NCBI GenBank assembly: GCA_947367315.1
Contig: CANBDX010000005.1
Coordinates: 1-55,561 of the forward strand
Direction: 5' to 3'
DNA: 55,561 bases
From: an uncultured Bacteroidales bacterium
GTDB taxonomy: Bacteria > Bacteroidota > Bacteroidia > Bacteroidales > UBA932
Below are positions 1-7,690 of the stretch, one piece after another. Position 1 is the stretch's first letter, and each line of letters opens with the position of its first letter. Below the pieces are notes generated by a model. The model was not told where the DNA came from, searched no databases, and saw only the letters and a program-made list of their open reading frames with translations. Made by a program: the position numbers and the translations under genes.

Positions 1-110
1 AAGATGGCTGACATATCTGCAAAAAGAGACCCGGTGAGCTGCATACCATCTCCCGAATCTCCTGCAAATCTAATGACAACATCCTTAGTATCAATTACCT
101 TGTGTTGCAT
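1..110 (-). CDS. 2-oxoacid:acceptor oxidoreductase, alpha subunit (5' end only)
   Basis: Partial gene: only the first 36 codons lie in the window and the gene continues beyond position 1. It reads from an ATG at 110 and contains [14 protein letters not shown], which matches the glycine-rich start of the gamma-like domain at the N-terminus of Bacteroidota 2-oxoacid:ferredoxin oxidoreductase alpha subunits (KorA type). That enzyme oxidises 2-oxoglutarate or a similar 2-oxoacid to the acyl-CoA and passes electrons to ferredoxin; a beta subunit would be expected next, outside the window. A Bacteroidota -7 motif lies 44 bases upstream. The family call is fairly firm, but the exact substrate cannot be told from 36 residues. 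Confidence 0.75.
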   Translation of the reverse strand, partial: MQHKVIDTKDVVIRFAGDSGDGMQLTGSLFADMSAI

Positions 111-153
111 AGTTAGTGTTATGATTTTAAATCAAATAATCAGATTAACCATA

Positions 154-161
154 CAAATGTA
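154..161 (-). promoter_or_regulatory. Candidate -7 promoter element for the oxidoreductase gene
   Basis: On the minus strand the bases read TACATTTG, a full match to the Bacteroidota -7 consensus TAnnTTTG, 44 bases upstream of the ATG at 110. No well-spaced -33 TTTG is present (the nearest is about 24 bases away), so the call is moderate. It lies just beyond the hairpin that ends the ompH transcript, which fits a new transcription unit starting here. Confidence 0.4.
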
Positions 162-211
162 AGTAATTTTCCAATACAGAGGATACAAATATTAAGTTTT
201 TTACATAAGAA

Positions 212-237
212 GAACCGGCACCCTGAGGTGCCGGTTC
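212..237 (-). terminator. Hairpin after ompH
   Basis: A perfect 11-base-pair stem (GAACCGGCACC with GGTGCCGGTTC) closed by a CTGA tetraloop lies just after the stop of the OmpH gene. The bases following it on the minus strand are only moderately T-rich. It probably ends the nadK-uppS-bamA-ompH transcript and separates it from the next gene. Confidence 0.6.
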
Positions 238-259
238 CATATATTCTGTTAAAGCCTTG

Positions 260-835
260 TTACTTAGCTATTCCCTGTGCAGCCTGAGCCTTGGCCTGAA
301 GCTCTGCCTGAAGAGTGGCAAGAGTCCTGCCCTCCGGAATATTGAGCTTTGCACGTGCCTCCGGAGTAAGGTCCACGCCCTGAGCCGGATCGAAATAGAG
401 AAGTGAGTTCTTCTCGAATACGACAGAAAGGCCCTTGTCCTTTGCAATCTGGTTCACTACACTCTGAGCCTTCTCATATATAGGGGCCTGAAGCATCTGC
501 TGAGTCTGCTGAAGCTCCTGCTGGATAGCCTGCTGGAACTCCTGGATGCGGTACTCTATCTGCTGGAGCTCTGCCGCCTTGCTCTCCTTGATAGCCTGAC
601 TCCAAGAAGCAGACTTCTGCTGGAACTGCTGAGCCTTGGTCTGATACTCCTCTACCATCGCCTGATATGTCTCCTGAGCCTCAAGGCTTGCCGCCTCTGT
701 CTGAACGCGGGCAGAATCTGCCTCAGGCATCAACTGGATAAGCTCGGTGAAATCCACATAGCCGAAAGTGAAGTTCTGTGCCGATGCAGCGACTGAAGCT
801 ACAGCCATTGCTGCGATAAGAATGATTCTTTTCAT
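260..835 (-). CDS. OmpH/Skp-family periplasmic chaperone
   Basis: 191 residues. The signal peptide MKRIILIAAMAVASVAASAQ is followed by the typical OmpH opening (FGYVDFTELIQLMPE), a long glutamine-rich coiled coil (about residues 40-125) and a C-terminal beta segment (VVNQIAKDKGLSVVFEKNS). Skp/OmpH proteins are trimeric holdases that carry unfolded beta-barrel proteins across the periplasm to the BAM complex. The gene lies directly downstream of bamA on the same strand, 33 bases away, the usual Bacteroidales arrangement and the expected functional partnership. A second, membrane-anchored OmpH-like gene lies at 5935. ATG start; the hairpin at 212-237 follows the stop. Confidence 0.9.
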   Translation of the reverse strand: MKRIILIAAMAVASVAASAQNFTFGYVDFTELIQLMPEADSARVQTEAASLEAQETYQAMVEEYQTKAQQFQQKSASWSQAIKESKAAELQQIEYRIQEFQQAIQQELQQTQQMLQAPIYEKAQSVVNQIAKDKGLSVVFEKNSLLYFDPAQGVDLTPEARAKLNIPEGRTLATLQAELQAKAQAAQGIAK

Positions 836-868
836 AATCTGTTTATTGTTCTTTAATTAATAATTTCA

Positions 869-3454
869 CTAGAACTGCTGGCCGATCACAAAGTGGAACT
901 GGCTGCCTCCATTGACAGGGTCATCGAATCCCCATCCCCAATCGACTCCGAGCAGACCGATCATAGGCAGGAACACCCTCACACCGACTCCGGCAGAACG
1001 CTTGATCTGGAACGGATTGAAATCCTGGATATCAGACCAGCAGTTACCACCCTCAAGGAAGAGCAATGCGTAGATTGTGGACTGAGGCTGAAGAATCACA
1101 GGGTAGCGGAGCTCCACGGTAAATTTGTCATATACGTTACCGGCATAATAGTTTCCGGTAGAGTTGTAGGACGACATTGCGGTAGGAGTAAGAGAGTAGT
1201 TCTCATATCCTCGCAGAGATATGATCTCCGATCCATATGTATCATATCCTGACATGCCGTCACCACCGACACGGAATCCTTCGAATGGTGAATATCCCCA
1301 GTTCCTGTTATAGTAGCCGAGATATCCGAACTGCGCACGTGCCATCAGGACAAGGTCTCCGACAAGCTTGGTATATACCGCTCCCTTGAACGACCACTTA
1401 TGATATTCTATCCATTTGTAGCGGTCCTCGGAGCTCTGAAGATTATAGTCGATATCCTTCCAGCTCTTCGCATATGTAGGATTTCCGTCCGTATCGAGCA
1501 CACCGAGATTCTTTCTGCGCATAAGCGAGTAAGGAGGAGTCAGCTGGAGCGAGAAGCTGAAATCAGAACCCTGACGAGGATATATCTGCTGGTCAGTCGA
1601 GTTTCGTGACAGACTCAGGGTATAGCTGAGGTTGTGCGACACACCTGTGTTGAAGAGGAACTGATAAGCCCAGTTCTGAAGGTTGTATGTCTGCCAGCTG
1701 AGCTGGTTGTAAAGCACGAAATAGTTGTCAGGCCACTTCAGGCGGTTACCCAATCCCGCAGCGAATCCATATACCTCCATGAACTCATCATTGTTCAATA
1801 TATTATAATATATGTACGAGTTGGTCTGTCTGGTATAGTATAGCGAGATGTTCAGGGAAGTAGGCTTCTTTCCAAAGAGCCAAGGCTCCGAGAAGCTGGC
1901 CGAGAGACTGGTGTAATATGTACCGTTGGTCTGGAATCGGAGCGAAAGATTCTGTGCGTCTCCGAGAGGTACCGGTCTCCATGCACCCTTTTCAAAGAGA
2001 CGCCTTGTGGAGAAGTTGTTGAAGCTTACACCCACAGTAGCCACAAAGGTGTTACCACCCCATCCTCCTGAAAGCTCCAGCTGGCTGGATGGCTTTTCCG
2101 TAACATTATAGACAAGGTCCACAGTGTTGTTCTGCGGATTCGGAAGAATCGAGTATCCTCCCTCTCCCATGATGGCCTCCGGATCGAACTGTCCCATTGA
2201 AGCGATCTCTCGGATAGAGCGTTCGAAATCCGACTGGCTGAACAGATAGCCTGGACGTGTAAAGAGCTGCCTTCTTACAACCCTCTCGTTGGTGAGGTCG
2301 TTGCCGTTGATGACAATGTTGTTGAGTGTTGCAGGCTTGCCTTCCACAACCCGCATCTCCACATCCACCGAGTCACCCTCTACATTGAGTTCCACAGGCT
2401 GGATATTGAAGAACAGGTAACCGTTGTCACGATAAAGCTTGGAAACATCATAATCTGTCTGCTTTCCGCCTCCGAAGAGTCGCTTCTGCATCGTCACAAC
2501 GTCATATACATCGCCCTTGTTGATCTTGAGGATTTCATTGAGGGTTTCCGAGCTATAGACCGAATTACCTGTCCAGTTGATGTCACGGAAATAGTATTTC
2601 TTGCCCTCGTCAATCTCGAAATCGATCTGGAGCCTGTTATCCTCGACATAATACATCGTGTCCTTCACGATCCTAGCGTCCCTGTATCCTGCCTCGCTGA
2701 AGACGGTCAGGAGGGCACGCTTGTCATTCTCGTATTCGCTTTCTATGAATTTCTTGGAATTGAAGAAGTTCTGCAGACGGTAGTCCTTGGTCTTCTTCAT
2801 GGCCTTGACGAGCTTATATTCCTCGACATTGTCTGCTCCCTTGAAGGTTATCTTCTTGACTTTCACCTTCTTGCCCTTATCTATGGCAAACTGGACACGT
2901 ATGGCGCTCTTGATCATCGTGTCCCTCTTGGTGTTTACATCCACCTTCACATTATGGAATCCCTTTTCCTTGAAGTAGCGCTTGATGATGTCTGTGGATG
3001 TCTTGGAAACATATTCTGAGAATTCACCTCCGCGACGAAGGTTAAGACGTTCCTGAAGGTCCTTCTGCTCTCCGTTCTTGACTCCGCTGAAGGTCCATCT
3101 GGACACACGCGGTCTCTCTATGATACGTATCTTGAAGAACGCAGTGTCGCGGGTAGGAGCGATGGAATCTATGACCATAGCCACATCCTCGAAGAACCTC
3201 TGATGCCAAAGCCTGTTCACAACAGATGACAGCGCCTCACTCGGAACCGTCACTTCCATACCTTTCTGCAGACCGGTATTCTGGAGTATCTGTTCAGAAG
3301 AGAAGTATTGGTTTCCTTCAATACTTACACCTCCAACAATATATTTCTTTGGATTATTGTAATCGACCTCTATTCCGTTGCCCTTCTGCTGCGCAAAAAC
3401 GGTAACTCCGATCAGCATAAGAAGCACAAGGTGGATTATTCGTCTAACTCTCAT
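869..3454 (-). CDS. bamA: Outer membrane protein assembly factor BamA
   Basis: 861 residues from the chosen ATG at 3454. The frame is open up to a TTG at 3490, but the ATG start gives a clean signal peptide (MRVRRIIHLVLLMLIGVTVFAQQ region). The N-terminal half holds POTRA repeats (about residues 40-420; for example GVSIEGNQYFSSEQILQNTG and NWTGNSVYSSETLNEIL). The C-terminal half is the Omp85 16-strand barrel, with the lid-loop region near FRVGGDGMSGYDTYGSEIISLRGYE (RGYE at its end) and a terminal aromatic residue (VIGQQF). BamA is the core insertase for outer-membrane beta-barrels, which here would include the SusC porins. It lies between uppS (36 bases upstream) and ompH, so it is part of an envelope operon. 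Confidence 0.95.
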   Translation of the reverse strand: MRVRRIIHLVLLMLIGVTVFAQQKGNGIEVDYNNPKKYIVGGVSIEGNQYFSSEQILQNTGLQKGMEVTVPSEALSSVVNRLWHQRFFEDVAMVIDSIAPTRDTAFFKIRIIERPRVSRWTFSGVKNGEQKDLQERLNLRRGGEFSEYVSKTSTDIIKRYFKEKGFHNVKVDVNTKRDTMIKSAIRVQFAIDKGKKVKVKKITFKGADNVEEYKLVKAMKKTKDYRLQNFFNSKKFIESEYENDKRALLTVFSEAGYRDARIVKDTMYYVEDNRLQIDFEIDEGKKYYFRDINWTGNSVYSSETLNEILKINKGDVYDVVTMQKRLFGGGKQTDYDVSKLYRDNGYLFFNIQPVELNVEGDSVDVEMRVVEGKPATLNNIVINGNDLTNERVVRRQLFTRPGYLFSQSDFERSIREIASMGQFDPEAIMGEGGYSILPNPQNNTVDLVYNVTEKPSSQLELSGGWGGNTFVATVGVSFNNFSTRRLFEKGAWRPVPLGDAQNLSLRFQTNGTYYTSLSASFSEPWLFGKKPTSLNISLYYTRQTNSYIYYNILNNDEFMEVYGFAAGLGNRLKWPDNYFVLYNQLSWQTYNLQNWAYQFLFNTGVSHNLSYTLSLSRNSTDQQIYPRQGSDFSFSLQLTPPYSLMRRKNLGVLDTDGNPTYAKSWKDIDYNLQSSEDRYKWIEYHKWSFKGAVYTKLVGDLVLMARAQFGYLGYYNRNWGYSPFEGFRVGGDGMSGYDTYGSEIISLRGYENYSLTPTAMSSYNSTGNYYAGNVYDKFTVELRYPVILQPQSTIYALLFLEGGNCWSDIQDFNPFQIKRSAGVGVRVFLPMIGLLGVDWGWGFDDPVNGGSQFHFVIGQQF

Positions 3455-3490
3455 TTCTGTTCTTTTATTCAAAACTGCAAATATACGCAA

Positions 3491-4219
3491 TTATTTGACT
3501 TTTCCATAACGTCTGTCGCGTTTTGCATAAGTTTCAAGGGCTGCCTTGAACTCCGGCTTCCTGAAATCCGGCCACAAGGTGTCGGTAAACAGAAATTCAG
3601 AATACGCTCCCTGCCACAGAAGATAGTTGCTCAGTCTGTTTTCACCCGAAGTCCTCACGATCAGGTCCGGATCCGGAATACCCGCAGTCGCAAGATATCG
3701 TTCAAATCCTTCCACCCCCATGGACATCATCTCTTCCCTGCGCTCGGGATGGTCCGCGATTTCAAGAGCCATCTTCTTTGCTGCCTGAAGTATATCCCAT
3801 TTGCCGCTGTAGCTCAGGAATATTATGAACGTCAGAGCCGTATTGGCCGCAGTGCGTGCCATGCATGCATCAATGACTTCATTAAGTTCCGGAGCCAGAC
3901 GAGCCCTGTTGCCAATCACCATGAAGCGGACTCCATTGCTGTGAAGCTTATCCATTTCCGCCTCCATAGCCTTGACCATCAGAGCCATAAGAGCATCTAC
4001 CTCCTCCTGGGGACGATTCCAGTTTTCCTCAGAAAACGCATATATGGAGAGATATTTCACCCCATTCTCAACCGCCGCCTCAACACAAGCCCTTACGCTT
4101 TCAACCCCCTCGAAATGCCCATAAACTCTCTCTTTTCCTCTTTCCCTTGCCCATCGTCCGTTACCATCCATTATCATGGACACGTGGACAGGGACGTTAT
4201 TCATAGGTTCTGCAGCCAT
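3491..4219 (-). CDS. uppS: Isoprenyl transferase (undecaprenyl diphosphate synthase)
   Basis: 242 residues. The cis-prenyltransferase signature HVSMIMDGNGRWA contains the catalytic Asp of the MDGNGRWA motif. Other conserved blocks are YAFSEENWNRP, SYSGKWDI, DPDLIVRTSGENRLSNYLLW and the C-terminal RDRRYGK. The enzyme condenses isopentenyl diphosphates onto farnesyl diphosphate to make the C55 carrier lipid for peptidoglycan and surface glycans. An alternative ATG (MNNVPVH) lies five codons in. The start is 2 bases from the nadK stop, so the two are almost certainly co-transcribed. Confidence 0.95.
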   Translation of the reverse strand: MAAEPMNNVPVHVSMIMDGNGRWARERGKERVYGHFEGVESVRACVEAAVENGVKYLSIYAFSEENWNRPQEEVDALMALMVKAMEAEMDKLHSNGVRFMVIGNRARLAPELNEVIDACMARTAANTALTFIIFLSYSGKWDILQAAKKMALEIADHPERREEMMSMGVEGFERYLATAGIPDPDLIVRTSGENRLSNYLLWQGAYSEFLFTDTLWPDFRKPEFKAALETYAKRDRRYGKVK

Positions 4220-4221
4220 AA

Positions 4222-5040
4222 TTATCTGATATTTCTGACATCTTCGCCCCAGAACAGCTTGTCTGTAAGGGCGTTTATAAAATTCGACCTGCCAAGCCTG
4301 ACGCGCTTAAGCGAAAACTGTGCCATACGGATGACTACCTCGGTATCCGCCCCGACCTCCACAGTCCTGTTGTCTATCGAGAATTCGAATCTGCCGTCCC
4401 TGGAATGCATCTTAAGCGACACTTCAGAAGAATCAGGCACCACAAGAGGACGCACATTGAGGTTATGAGGAGCAATAGGAGACATTATGAGCACCCTGGA
4501 TTCAGGAAGGACTATCGGTCCGCCGACACTAAGAGAATATGCAGTAGAGCCAGAACTTGTGGAAATGACCAGCCCGTCAGCCCAGTAAGTAGGTAAAAGA
4601 ACTCCGTTCAATGTGACATCCACCCCGAGCATGGCGGCGCCGCTACGTCTGACAGTCATCTCGTTCAAAGCATAGGGATAGGCATCTATGAGCGGATTGC
4701 CTGTAGACACTTCTGCATGAAGCAATGACCTGTCCTCTATGACATATTCACCCTTCAGAAGCGCCTCAGCCACATCTTCAGGACGGTTTTCGGAAAGAAA
4801 GCCCATCCTTCCGAGATTGACACCGACAACAGGTATGCCGCTGTCCGCCACAAGCATTGCAACAGAGAGGTAGGTACCGTCACCTCCAACGCTCATCACA
4901 AAATCAGTATCCTTCAGCATATCCTCCCTGGAGACAAGACCATATACGTCGCAGCCGGCCTCACGCAGCTCTTCCGAGAGAGTGAGAATCCGAGGGTCTG
5001 ACTTCAGTTCCTCCTTTCCGATATATACAGCTATCTTCAT
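4222..5040 (-). CDS. nadK: NAD kinase
   Basis: 272 residues. It has the NAD kinase GGDG motif (MSVGGDGTYLSVA, about residues 69-81), NLGRMGFLSE and the substrate-binding TSSGSTAYSLSVGGPIV region. The enzyme phosphorylates NAD to NADP using ATP or polyphosphate. It is the first gene of the minus-strand nadK-uppS-bamA-ompH cluster and is divergent from pdxJ, a conserved Bacteroidales arrangement. Confidence 0.95.
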   Translation of the reverse strand: MKIAVYIGKEELKSDPRILTLSEELREAGCDVYGLVSREDMLKDTDFVMSVGGDGTYLSVAMLVADSGIPVVGVNLGRMGFLSENRPEDVAEALLKGEYVIEDRSLLHAEVSTGNPLIDAYPYALNEMTVRRSGAAMLGVDVTLNGVLLPTYWADGLVISTSSGSTAYSLSVGGPIVLPESRVLIMSPIAPHNLNVRPLVVPDSSEVSLKMHSRDGRFEFSIDNRTVEVGADTEVVIRMAQFSLKRVRLGRSNFINALTDKLFWGEDVRNIR

Positions 5041-5063
5041 AACACGACAAGCAAAACAGACTT

Positions 5064-5112
5064 CAAAAATAGCACTTAATTCTTTAAAATTGAACTTTAA
5101 TGTTTATTTTTG
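5064..5112. promoter_or_regulatory. Divergent promoter region between nadK and pdxJ
   Basis: The 102-base spacer holds a full TAnnTTTG match on each strand: TATTTTTG on the minus strand at 5064-5071 (towards nadK) and TATTTTTG on the plus strand at 5105-5112 (towards pdxJ). Neither has a well-spaced TTTG -33 element, so these are candidates only, though the position between divergent genes supports them. Confidence 0.35.
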
Positions 5113-5142
5113 TGTCTTGTAAACACCAAAACATATTTGTAA

Positions 5143-5862
5143 ATGACAAGATTAAGTGTCAATATAAACAAGATAGCGACCATACGCAATGCCCGAGGCG
5201 GCAATATGCCGGACGTGACAGCCGCCGCAATTGCATGCGAGAGATTCGGAGCAGAAGGCATCACCGTACACCCGAGACCGGACGAGAGACATATAAGATA
5301 CTCTGACGTGCGCGAACTCAAGCCACTGATAACCACTGAGTTCAATATCGAAGGCAATCCCATCCCATCATTCATGGACCTCGTTCTTGAAACAGTCCCG
5401 ACGCAGGTCACCCTCGTACCGGACGCCCATGACGCCATCACTTCAGATGCCGGATGGAACACCATCGCCCACAGGGAGTTCCTGACCGAAGTGTGCACCC
5501 GGTTCAAAAGGAAAGGCATAAGGACATCCATATTCATTGACCCGATACCGGAAATGGCGGAAGCTGCCGCTCTATGTGGATGCGACAGGGTAGAACTTTA
5601 TACCGAGTCATACGCCAGAGGATACCGCAACGGCAGAGAGGATGCGATCGCACCGTTCATACAGACTGCTGAAGCTGCCAGGGCATGCGGTCTTGAAGTA
5701 AACGCAGGGCATGACCTCAATCTGGAAAATCTCGAATACTTCATAAGATGCATTCCCTGGACTGCCGAAGTCTCCATCGGACATGCGATAATATGCGACT
5801 CACTCTATATGGGACTGGAGAAAACAATACAGGAGTATTTGTCCAAGGTAAGGATTTTTTAA
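5143..5862 (+). CDS. pdxJ: Pyridoxine 5'-phosphate synthase
   Basis: 239 residues. PdxJ condenses 1-deoxy-D-xylulose 5-phosphate with 3-amino-2-oxopropyl phosphate to form pyridoxine 5'-phosphate, a vitamin B6 vitamer. TIM-barrel motifs of the family are visible in order: LSVNINKIATIRNARG, GITVHPRPDERHI, TLVPD, RTSIFIDP, VELYTESYA, VNAGHDLNLEN and EVSIGHAII. ATG start; full-length compared with the family. Confidence 0.95.
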   Translation: MTRLSVNINKIATIRNARGGNMPDVTAAAIACERFGAEGITVHPRPDERHIRYSDVRELKPLITTEFNIEGNPIPSFMDLVLETVPTQVTLVPDAHDAITSDAGWNTIAHREFLTEVCTRFKRKGIRTSIFIDPIPEMAEAAALCGCDRVELYTESYARGYRNGREDAIAPFIQTAEAARACGLEVNAGHDLNLENLEYFIRCIPWTAEVSIGHAIICDSLYMGLEKTIQEYLSKVRIF

Positions 5863-5871
5863 CTATATTTG
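5838..5871 (+). promoter_or_regulatory. Candidate promoter for the anchored OmpH-like gene
   Basis: TATATTTG at 5864-5871 is a full -7 match, with TTTG at 5838-5841 upstream. The 22-base spacer is slightly longer than the usual 19-21. The predicted transcript would start near 5878 and include the short inverted repeat GTGCG...CGCAC at about 5877-5897 in its leader. Confidence 0.45.
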
Positions 5872-5934
5872 CATTTTGTGCGCGCAAATCCCGCACATAC
5901 GGTACGAAACAAACAATAAAATCAGAACAATAAA

Positions 5935-6549
5935 ATGAAAAACACATCACTTGTACTCAGCATCGTATCACTGATCGCTGTAGTTGTATTCGGAATCCTA
6001 TTCCTCACCAAAGACGGCAAGAGCGCAGCTGGTCCACAGGCCGGAGATCAGACTGAAGTTTCAGCCAGCAAGGGCGATATCGTCTACATCGACCTCGACA
6101 GAATCCTCATGGAGTATGACATGGCTAATGACCTCAGGTCGGTAGTGGAGACCAAGGTTCAGAACATTCAGGCTGAGGTTACCAGAAGGGGCAAGAAGCT
6201 CGAGAATGACGTGAAGGCATTCCAGGAGAAGATAGACAAGGGTCTCATGACGCGTTCAGTAGCTGAAGTACAGGGACAGAAACTCCAGCAGCAGGAAGCC
6301 GAGTTCAACAACTACGCAGCCCAGAAGCAGGCTGAGATCCAGGAGGAACAGGTAGTGATGATGAACCAGCTCGGTGACGCGATAAAGACTTTCCTCGACA
6401 AGTACAATGCAGAGAAGAAATATGCGATGATCATCACCAACAACGGAGGTGCTCCTGTCATTACTGCAGACGAGGCTCTCAACATCACAGAAGATGTGCT
6501 TGCTGGTCTTAACGACGCATACATCAAGACAAAGAACGAGAAAAAGTAA
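5935..6549 (+). CDS. OmpH/Skp-family protein, membrane anchored
   Basis: 204 residues. The N-terminus (LVLSIVSLIAVVVFGILFL) is an uncleaved hydrophobic segment rather than a typical signal peptide. It is followed by a polar linker (about 30-50) and an OmpH core opening with DIVYIDLDRILMEYDMA, then a long coiled coil (about 75-160) and the closing beta segment YAMIITNNGGAPVI. The tethered design suggests a membrane-bound periplasmic chaperone or structural rod, unlike the secreted OmpH at 260-835. It is 6 bases from the downstream glycosyltransferase, so they are probably in one operon. The role is inferred from the fold only. Confidence 0.8.
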   Translation: MKNTSLVLSIVSLIAVVVFGILFLTKDGKSAAGPQAGDQTEVSASKGDIVYIDLDRILMEYDMANDLRSVVETKVQNIQAEVTRRGKKLENDVKAFQEKIDKGLMTRSVAEVQGQKLQQQEAEFNNYAAQKQAEIQEEQVVMMNQLGDAIKTFLDKYNAEKKYAMIITNNGGAPVITADEALNITEDVLAGLNDAYIKTKNEKK

Positions 6550-6555
6550 GAATCA

Positions 6556-7677
6556 TTGAAGATAGCGATACTGTCCTGTTTCTATCCCTACAGAGGAGGT
6601 ATTTCTCAGTTTAACGCATGCCTTTACGGTGAACTGAGCAAGACGCATGATGTCAAGGCATTCAATTTCAGACGTCAGTACCCCGAATTCCTTTTCCCGG
6701 GAAAGACACAATTTGTGACAGCAGACGATGAGGCCGTACCGGTGGAGAGCGAATCTCTGCTGGATACGGCCAATCCTTTTTCATACATCAGCACCTACAG
6801 GGCAATCCGCGACTGGAAGCCGGATGTGCTGATAGTCAGATACTGGATGTCTTACTTCGGCCCTTCGCTTGGATACATCACAAGAAAGATGAAGAAGCAT
6901 TGCAAGGTCATCTCGATTCTTGACAATGTAATCCCACATGAGCCGAGATTCTTCGACACTCCCCTGACTAAATATTTCCTTACAGGAAGCACAGGCTCCG
7001 TGACCCTATGCGAAGCTGTCTCAAAGGATCTGGTCAAGATCAAGCAGGACGCAGTGTTCACTGTGATACAGCACCCGCTGTACTCCCATTTCGGAGAAAA
7101 GAAGACCAGACAGGAAGCGGAGGCGAAACTCGGACTGAAACCTGGAAAGAAGAACCTGCTCTTCTTCGGTCTCATAAGGTCATACAAAGGACTTGACATA
7201 CTTCTGGAAGCCTTCGGAATGCTTCCTGACGACTACCAGCTGATTATTGCCGGTGAGCCCTACGGCTCTTTTGACAAGTATCAGCAGATAATAGACAGAC
7301 TTCCGGGCAAGGACCGGATATTCATGGACCTCAGATATATTAAGGACTCGGAGGTCACAGATTATTTCTCTGCCGCAGATCTGGCTGTGCTTCCATACAG
7401 AAGCGCGACCCAGAGCGGCATAAGTTCAGTCTCCTACCACTTTGAAGTACCGATGGTCGTTACAGACGTGGGAGGACTAAAGGAGACCATCGGAGACCGC
7501 GGCACCGGTCTCGTAGCTCCGGAGGGCACTCCGGAAGCCATATGCAAGGAGATACTGAGCTATTTCAGCGACCCTGCAATAGCTCAGGAATGCATCAGAT
7601 GCATCGGAATCGAAAAGGACAGGCTTTCATGGAAAGGATTCGCCGAGAAACTGCTCGGATTCATTGAAAAGCTTTAA
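6556..7677 (+). CDS. GT4-family glycosyltransferase
   Basis: 373 residues with a TTG start (TTG AAG ATA GCG), chosen because the protein opens correctly with the GT-B fold (KIAILSCFYPYRGGISQFN). The C-terminal donor-binding half has LLFFGLIRSYKGLDILLEAF, AADLAVLPYRSATQSGI and VPMVVTDVGGLKETI, with Gly/Glu-rich positions typical of the GT4 nucleotide-sugar site. No membrane segment is seen, so it is probably cytoplasmic or peripheral at the inner membrane. The acceptor is unknown; the neighbours (OmpH-like and LysM proteins) suggest envelope work. Confidence 0.85.
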   Translation: MKIAILSCFYPYRGGISQFNACLYGELSKTHDVKAFNFRRQYPEFLFPGKTQFVTADDEAVPVESESLLDTANPFSYISTYRAIRDWKPDVLIVRYWMSYFGPSLGYITRKMKKHCKVISILDNVIPHEPRFFDTPLTKYFLTGSTGSVTLCEAVSKDLVKIKQDAVFTVIQHPLYSHFGEKKTRQEAEAKLGLKPGKKNLLFFGLIRSYKGLDILLEAFGMLPDDYQLIIAGEPYGSFDKYQQIIDRLPGKDRIFMDLRYIKDSEVTDYFSAADLAVLPYRSATQSGISSVSYHFEVPMVVTDVGGLKETIGDRGTGLVAPEGTPEAICKEILSYFSDPAIAQECIRCIGIEKDRLSWKGFAEKLLGFIEKL

Positions 7678-7690
7678 AAATATACAGGAC

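Noticed and set aside
3308..4468. Long plus-strand frame of 386 codons opposite bamA and uppS
   Set aside because: It is antisense to two clear genes; the translation has no recognisable motif and shows the biased composition of a reverse-frame shadow.
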